Source: Gnetum montanum
Taxonomy: Eukaryota > Streptophyta > Gnetopsida > Gnetales > Gnetaceae
Reading direction: 5' to 3'
Assembly (NCBI GenBank): GCA_015680685.1
Contig: MNCI01013914.1
Coordinates: 1-36,527 of the forward strand
DNA: 36,527 bases
Shown: positions 31,380-36,527 of the stretch, piece after piece
Layout of the letters: the number at the start of each line of letters is the position of its first letter
Numbering within the stretch: the first letter of the stretch is position 1
Program-made: the position numbers and the translations under genes
Notes under the pieces: model-generated
The model's database searches: none
What the model was told of the DNA's origin: nothing
Seen by the model: the letters and a program-made list of their open reading frames with translations, nothing else

Positions 31380-31830
31380 TATTGTGGTTCTATATGATTG
31401 TGGTTCCTCTATGGGTTCCTTTTCTTTTTCTTGCGCTTCAGGCTTTTGAGATTGATACCATTGAAGAAGTGCCTAATGTTTCTTCTCTTCTATTTGAGGA
31501 TTATGAACTATTCATGTTAATGTTATAATGTTTGATGGAATCAGCTCTTCCCATGGACATGGTAGGTATGGAAACACTTGATTTTCTTTGTTATGCCATG
31601 CCACAAATAGCTATTGTTCCTCCTCATAGGCTCGGTCCTTGACCTCTCCACCTTTTTCTTGGCTAGATTGTATAGTGATAGGAGTTTCTTGATGGATGCT
31701 GAATGATTGTGCCTCCTACTGTGCATGTTCTTCATGAGGTCCTTGGCCTCTACCTCCCCCTAGGCATTCAATTTCACCTTGAGAAGGTCCTCCTTATTTT
31801 CCTCTTTTAAGGGCCATCTAGAATCACACA
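31380..31830 (-). pseudogene. Coiled-coil 3' ORF of element F, decayed
   Basis: Minus-strand trace: KDRAYEEEQ, stop, LFVAWHNKENQVFPYLPCPW and EELIPSN correspond to KDRARAYEEEQRVFVAW, NQMFPQLPCSWEVLTPSN in element G. Upstream, another frame reads EDLLKVKLNA and NLAKKKVERS, showing a frameshift and a shortened coiled-coil part. It ends about 190 bp before the polypurine tract. Function is unknown; its shared place in two elements supports a real family gene. Confidence 0.65.
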
Positions 31831-33187
31831 AAGATCAACTATTAGTAAGGTTATTGAAAGAAGTTAAATTATTTCATACCTTACTTATTGCCTCTCATAA
31901 ATGTTGAATTCTTTTCTTAGTGTGATTTTAGAGTTAGAAATTTTTTCAAGGAAGTTGCCCTAAAATTTTAATGTCGAACCTAATTTATTTAGGTGACACA
32001 TCAAAGGACACATAATGGTTTTGAGGAACATTTGATAAAATGAAGATAAAGGAAAGAATGGATTTGGTAATGAGGTACTTGAAGGGTATACAATGATGTA
32101 GTGGTGTGCAACAAATACAAATTACAAAAGTCACACAAGTGGGTCCTCCCCAAAGCAGGTTCCAACCTATAATGCCCTTATGTAAGCACACCTTAAAATG
32201 TCCATAGACACAAAAAGGGTTAAATGTAATTGACACTAGTTCCACAAAACACACATGTAGATACCACTATGATGAGGTATGAATTCAATGCTACACAAGA
32301 CATTAGTTACAAATACATGAATAGCGAATGAGGTGAATTATAGAAGGGATTGTAGAGATTGGGACATGAGGTAGTTGACCCACAACACAATGAATCTTGA
32401 GTGTAGGGCATGATTAATGTGTCATTAACTCGTCACTCCAAAATCAAGACCAAGTCCATTCCTTCGATCAGTGACATCGCATTATTTCATCCAATGATGG
32501 AAAACTATAAGAGCACCATGACAACAAGGTGTACGATCACTTGGAATTTTGTTCAAGGGAGGAGTGATTCAGAATTGCTTTGGCATACTCTTATTGCTCT
32601 TTTTTTTTATTTTTCTCATTTTTTTTGATGTATTACTTAATCCAAAGAATTCACCTACCTTGTGCATGTCTTTCCAGTGGGACCCCCTAGAATAGCATTA
32701 TTTTTTTTCTAGTTGAGTGCCTTTTGATTACTCTTACTTCCATTTTTCATTAGATATACAAGGATCTTAGTACAACCAAGCTACATGATAACTCCTACAA
32801 ATGTTACCAAAGAGAATCCATAAGTCCCCTTGATGTCACATCCTAACCATTCCCTCTTGGTCCATCCTTCTTCATTTTGGGTAAAATAACACAAAATTAC
32901 TTTAAGTTTTAATGATTAGGAATATCATTTTATTGAGGGTAGAACCTCTTATTAATAGAATGGGTAGATGAATGTTGTGGGCTCATTGTTCAAATAACTA
33001 GTTACCTAAGACTTGATAGCATAAAAAAAACACCTCAACCAACAAGTCACATGAGTGTTTTATTTTTAGATGAGATTACTCATAAAAGGATAAAAAGACA
33101 AAAATACAAAACAAGAAATTGAAATATCAAAAAATGGAAAACAAAAAATTGTAAAATTTAAAGAAAAGGAAAAATATTTATTAATTA
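31831..33187 (-). other. Non-coding region of element F between gag and the coiled-coil ORF
   Basis: Reverse-strand counterpart of D's 13900-15330: CCTGCTTTGGGGAGGACCCA (32141-32165) and GTGACATCAAGGGGA (near 32835) match D. An A-rich run at 33060-33180 corresponds to D's T-rich start. Open frames at 31985-32254 and 32410-32628 are not conserved as protein and are not called. Confidence 0.6.
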
Positions 33188-34371
33188 TGCTTGTTAGAAT
33201 GGGGGATATCCCCCATAACTAAACTTTTGATCATGGTGAGAATTAATAAATGGAAGGATTGGATCCAAGCTTTTTGGAAATATTGGGACCTGATCATATC
33301 CAAACCACTGGGTGTCTTTTGATTGTGGTGGTTGGAATGTATCCAAATTAGGATCCTGCCTAAAGAAAGGACACTTTTGATGTTGTGAAGGATTCTCACT
33401 ACTCTTGATAGTAGCAGCACAAGTAACGTTCATGGGTTGATGTTGTGGTACAAAACCTTCTAGCACAACTGGTGGCAATGTAGAAGGAGGTGAATGATGA
33501 GACTATTTAGGGTGAAGAGAAGTGTAAGAAACATGAGGTAGTGATCTTATTGGAGAGGACATGGGTTGATAGTACTCAGGAGAATGATAACGATGTGGTG
33601 AAATAGAGGATGTTGACCCAATCAAAAAAACAAGATGTTAAACATAATAAGCATTTGACATTGGGACATACAAAGGGTATGGTCTAGTTGATGGTGGCCT
33701 CCCCCACGACTAAGGTTTTTTCCACTGTGGTTGGACACAATATTTTTGTACAAACTCTAGATGTAACATTCCTCCCCAATGCTCATGTAAATGTAACAAG
33801 ATTGGGCATTGACCTTTGGGGTAATTGTACAAGCAAATATTACATTGATATGTATGATTGGTAGTTGAGTTCCTATCCTTATTTTCTTCAACCCTTCTTT
33901 TTGATTGTCTAGTGGTGGTCTGTCTTGTTTCTTGGTTCATCATGGTTATTCCTCTAATAATGTTGGCATATTCTCCACATATTTCATGTACCTAGTCTAT
34001 CATCTTATTTATCTTTGCCTTGATTTCATCCAGTGATTGTAGGATTGGCAAAGATGATTCCACCTCCTTGAAGTGAGTTGATTTCTCCTCTTCATGATCA
34101 TGAACCCTTGTTAAGTTGAGATTTTGGTCCTATTGAGAACTTTCAACATTCTCCCATTTAGCTATTTCTCCTTCTTCTTTTGCTATTTTTTGGATAAGCT
34201 CTTGGAGTTGGTGGGTCTGTAGCTCATATAGTTGACCTGGGGCATACATCTCTAGGGTCTTCCTTATTTCATCATGGAGCCCATTCATGATGTGCTACAT
34301 TAGCCTTTCCTTGGAGAACCCATGGCCTGGGCAATTGTTTAACAATGAATAGTATCTTTCCAAGGCCATGT
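33188..34371 (-). pseudogene. gag of element F, upstream part missing
   Basis: The minus strand starts mid-gag with ALERYYSLLNNCPGHGFSKE, matching D's YYAPLHRCPEHGYSPRD, then LMxHIMNGLHDEIRKTLEMY. The frame 33710-33943 has a basic stretch (RQTTTRQSKRRVEENKDR) and the cysteine motif CNICLYNYPKGQCP with HLHEH. Then follow QPQWKKP, SWGRPPSTRPYPLYVP and a Pro/Gln/Ser-rich tail (open frame 33194-33478), ending GGYPPF at 33188. The tail differs from D's after SWG. The missing upstream part would lie beyond inserted element G. Few stops remain, so it is less decayed than D's gag. Confidence 0.78.
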
Positions 34372-34717
34372 TGATGAGTGGCGAGATACCCCTACACTCA
34401 ACCATACGAAACGAGCGTCGCACGCGTGATTCGGTCGAACTCCGTAGATGGACTAGTTGTGGCACCTAGATAGTTAGCCTTAGGTCGCAGTTCGCTGTCT
34501 TCCCACCTACACTAGTTTTGTATATGTCACGTATGGTTTAGTCTAGATGAGGTGTATGATGTGTTCCTAATTCTATCGCTACTCCTGAAGGCAATGGAAA
34601 ATAATACTAACAAATCTAAGCTAGGAGGAAAAGGGTAAGAAAATCTAATCTAGCCTAAGTGCGATGAGAAACTAATTCCTTGATCAACCATACACATCTT
34701 GGACTTCGTGCATGACT

Positions 34718-34844
34718 GCCACTGGGACTACCAAGCATAGGCCTAGGTACGCCACTGGGATTACCAAGCCCAGACCCCAAATACGCCATTGGGTTACCAA
34801 GCGTAGATCCCCCTAGCTACACCACTGGGCTACCAAGCAGTAAC
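34718..34844. repeat. Four-unit tandem array, 33-36 bp period, in G's LTR
   Basis: Units start GCCACTGGGACTACCAAGC (34718), GCCACTGGGATTACCAAGC (34751), GCCATTGGGTTACCAAGC (34785) and ACCACTGGGCTACCAAGC (34821). D's LTR has two such units (reverse, 8731-8782); F and the solo LTR have one each. Confidence 0.88.
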
Positions 34845-35261
34845 ACTTAAATGCTCGTAATCAAGTCGTACTCGTTCCGCTTCTAGGAGTTTAAGGGTGA
34901 GAGACTAATCGCGATGAGTAACCGATTCCTTAACTATCCGTACACACTCGTAGATGCTCGTAGTCAAGTCGTACTCACACCTCACTATGAAAGCAATAAA
35001 TAACATTAAATAAATAACAAATAAATAAACTAAGTGAATGCTACAATGATGAAGTAATCTCGATCTTTATTGTTGGTCATGTGTGTGTCCAAGTACGGCA
35101 CGCTCAAATAAAGACACCGTACAATTACATTCACCACACTACGGGTAGACACGGGAAAAATTTTAATTCTGGAGGGATCAAATTGCTAGAGCTTCGCTAC
35201 TCTAAAACTGGGATCCCCAAACAAGGGAGAGCCTCCTCTTATTTATAGACATGGCGGCGGA

Positions 35262-35308
35262 CTACGATATCACGTATGCGATATCGTAGGGAAGGACGCG
35301 ATATCGCG
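35262..35308. promoter_or_regulatory. Paired GATATC palindromes upstream of G's TATA box
   Basis: CTACGATATC (35262-35271) is repeated inverted as GATATCGTAG (35280-35289) with an 8-base spacer. CGCGATATCGCG (35297-35308) is a perfect 12-bp palindrome. They lie 15-60 bp upstream of the TATA box in promoter orientation and are absent from F's LTR. They may be protein-binding sites. Confidence 0.55.
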
Positions 35309-35332
35309 GCCTGTGCGAACCGTGTCTCATCA

Positions 35333-35346
35333 TACCCCCACGACTG
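35333..35346 (-). other. Polypurine tract of element G
   Basis: CAGTCGTGGGGGTA on the minus strand adjoins the LTR start TGATGA. CTCGAGGACGAG lies 9 bases upstream of it (35355-35366, minus). Both are family features. Confidence 0.88.
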
Positions 35347-35504
35347 AATAAAAACTCGTCCTCGAGTTACAAAGAGAACAAGCTTCAGTGATTACACAGT
35401 GGATAGGTATGGGATTATTAACTAGAAAAAGAAATGGACTAATGCCGCAGTGTGGGAAGACACAACACAGAGAAAAAAATGCTACAACTACAAAAATATG
35501 GAAC

Positions 35505-36440
35505 TCATGTAGTTCCAGGTGGTGATGGCTCCTCCATGGGTGCTTTCCCTTTGTCACATTCTCTGAGCTTTGAAGGTTGATGATGCTGAAAAATAGCCTG
35601 GAGCTTCTCCTCTTCGGTCCGAGGGTCTTGTATCATCCATGCTGATGCTCCGATGTTTGATGGAGTCAGCACTTCCCACGAACAGGGTAGTTGCGGGAAC
35701 ATCTGATTAGCTTTGACGTACCACGCCACGAACACCCGTTGTTCCTCTTCGTAGGCTCTGGCTCTATCTTTGTATTCATGAAGTTCTGTTCGCCATTGAG
35801 CCAAGTTGGTTGCCACATCTTTCTGTCCTTGGTAGCTTTCTTTTACCACCACGAGTTCAGAATTTGCAACATCTAATTTTTCAACCAACTTCTTCCACTC
35901 TGCAAATTCTGCTTCATATTTGATGTGGGTGGAAGCTACCTACTACTCGAGCTCTGACCTCGGGCCTCTTGCTATTAACATGGCTAGGTTGGCACATCAA
36001 AGGTTTTCCAACTCCATGTATTCGGTTAAGTCCTGGATCTGTAGGTCCTGGTTCTTAATTTCTGCCTGGTGGGCATAGGCATAAGTGTCCAATATAGCTC
36101 CCCTATTAGTGTGCTAGGCACTGATGCTATTGATTTGAGCTTTGGCCATATGGATCTCCTTCTCCAGGATCTGTTTATACATCCCCACCTGATCACAGAA
36201 GTGCTCCTTCAGCTTCTCATGTCGTTTAGCCTCATTCTGCCATGCACTAATCTTGATGGCTGATTTCTGTCAAATAGCGCGTACCTCCTTCATTGAGAGG
36301 GTTGAATTTTCTCTAGCTAAATGGCTTACATCTTGGTTGACTTGAATGAATTGTTCTCACAGCCGATGAAAGTGCNCGAATTTTCTCTAGCTAAATGGCT
36401 TACATCTTGGTTGACTTGAATGAATTGTTCTCACAGCCGA
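35505..36440 (-). pseudogene. Coiled-coil protein ORF near the 3' end of element G
   Basis: The minus strand holds a long, mostly open trace. Its last 127+ codons are uninterrupted: EAEFAEWKKLVEKLDVANSE, YQGQKDVATNLAQW, RAYEEEQRVFVAW, NQMFPQLPCSWEV, ending PSPPGTT. There is no clear ATG at 35888; the frame is open further upstream to two TAGs near 35940. Beyond them the same style continues: QNEAKRHEKLKEHF, QILEKEIHMAKAQ, AEIKNQDLQIQDLTEYMELE. Heptad-like Leu/Ile spacing and high Glu/Lys/Gln suggest a coiled coil of over 300 residues with no membrane segment. It sits where Athila elements can carry an env-like ORF, but nothing env-like is visible. Function unknown. Confidence 0.6.
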
Positions 36441-36449
36441 TGAAAGTGC
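36304..36449. repeat. 72-bp direct duplication flanking an undetermined base
   Basis: GAATTTTCTCTAGCTAAATG and the following bases through GATGAAAGTGC occur at 36304-36375 and again at 36378-36449 without a difference. The two bases between are N and C. A single N exactly at the joint suggests a gap-closing artefact rather than biology. It would shift the coiled-coil ORF frame. Confidence 0.85.
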
Positions 36450-36527
36450 TCATTGAGAACATTATTTTGCTTCTCCACAGAAGTCAACCAAAGGTTATCT
36501 GCAACCAACTACTTATTCTCTTCTTGC

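Larger units (their letters stand above)
30316..34371 (-). mobile_element. Element F: pol-less member of the D family (TR-GAG-like)
   Basis: In minus order: gag (broken on its upstream side at 34371 by element G), non-coding region, coiled-coil ORF, polypurine tract, 3' LTR. Gag passes straight into sequence equivalent to D's post-pol region; protease, RT, RNase H and integrase are all absent. LTR-bounded elements with only gag are known in plants as TR-GAG elements and depend on relatives for enzymes. The 5' end lies right of the window. Whether the pol loss is ancestral to a subfamily or private to this copy cannot be told here. Confidence 0.7.
34372..35332 (-). repeat. 3' LTR of element G (961 bp)
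   Basis: Plus-strand ends TGATGAGTGGCGAGATACCCC and GTCTCATCA. TATAAATA lies at 35240-35247 and AATAAA at 35066-35071, both minus. The U3 upstream of the TATA box is only about 85 bp and holds two GATATC palindromes. CpGs are dense, for example ACGAGCGTCGCACGCG near 34410. Confidence 0.9.
34372..36527 (-). mobile_element. Element G: 3' part of a younger family member, inserted in F's gag
   Basis: The LTR (34372-35332) has the polypurine tract and internal sequence on its right, so it is the 3' LTR of a minus-strand element extending beyond the window. On its left lies F's gag in mid-domain with no primer site, so G is nested in F. The bases before the LTR (GCCATGT) should contain the target duplication; the partner is outside. 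CpG content is far higher than in F or the solo LTR, consistent with a younger age. Confidence 0.82.

Noticed and set aside
34851-34985. Repeated CTCGTAGTCAAGTCGTACTC-like text suggesting a tRNA or hairpin RNA
   Set aside because: No cloverleaf with a plausible anticodon arm could be folded by eye; it is a short direct repeat within G's LTR.

Overview
The window looks like transposable-element-rich nuclear DNA from a vascular plant with a large genome. It is strongly AT-rich and holds decayed Ty3/gypsy LTR retrotransposons nested inside one another. I found no intact protein-coding gene and no convincing tRNA, rRNA, CRISPR or bacterial-type feature. Many stop codons fall where C-to-T or G-to-A changes are the simplest origin (CGA to TGA, CAA/CAG to TAA/TAG), as expected of old methylated repeats. 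I cannot name the species.

Layout, with labels used below. Element A (minus strand) is the oldest layer, a Tat-type gypsy element with two RNase H domains. Its integrase, second RNase H, first RNase H and RT lie at 1-3395, and its protease and gag at 17482-20664, possibly to about 21780. The two halves were split by element B (3401-17476), which is flanked by 5-bp TAAAA duplications. With B and one duplication disregarded, A's reading frame continues without a shift. B is unclassified: it has a repeat-rich leader, a T-rich middle and an unrecognised coding trace at 7195-8145. Element D (plus strand, from 8146), an Athila-like element, sits inside B. D has a 982-bp 5' LTR, a tRNA-Asp-type primer-binding site, gag, protease, RT, an internally deleted pol, and a 3' LTR that runs into an 866-base N gap (16147-17012). 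A solo LTR of D's family interrupts A's gag at 20665-21545.

Right of A are a Ty1/copia integrase scrap (about 24020-24190), a plus-strand gag copy of D's family (E, 25063-26935), and about 3.4 kb of unassigned sequence with tandem structure. Next comes element F (minus, 30316-34371), a member of D's family with gag and a 3' coiled-coil ORF but no pol. The 3' end of a younger relative, G (34372 to the window end), interrupts F's gag.

D, F, G and the solo LTR form one family. All have TGATGA...TCATCA LTR ends and a TATA box; D, F and G also share an AATAAA and a polypurine tract of the form CAGTCRTGGGGGTA. D carries the pol-bearing form, while F keeps only gag and the coiled-coil ORF, so D-like copies are the plausible source of enzymes for F-like copies. 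This last point is inference.
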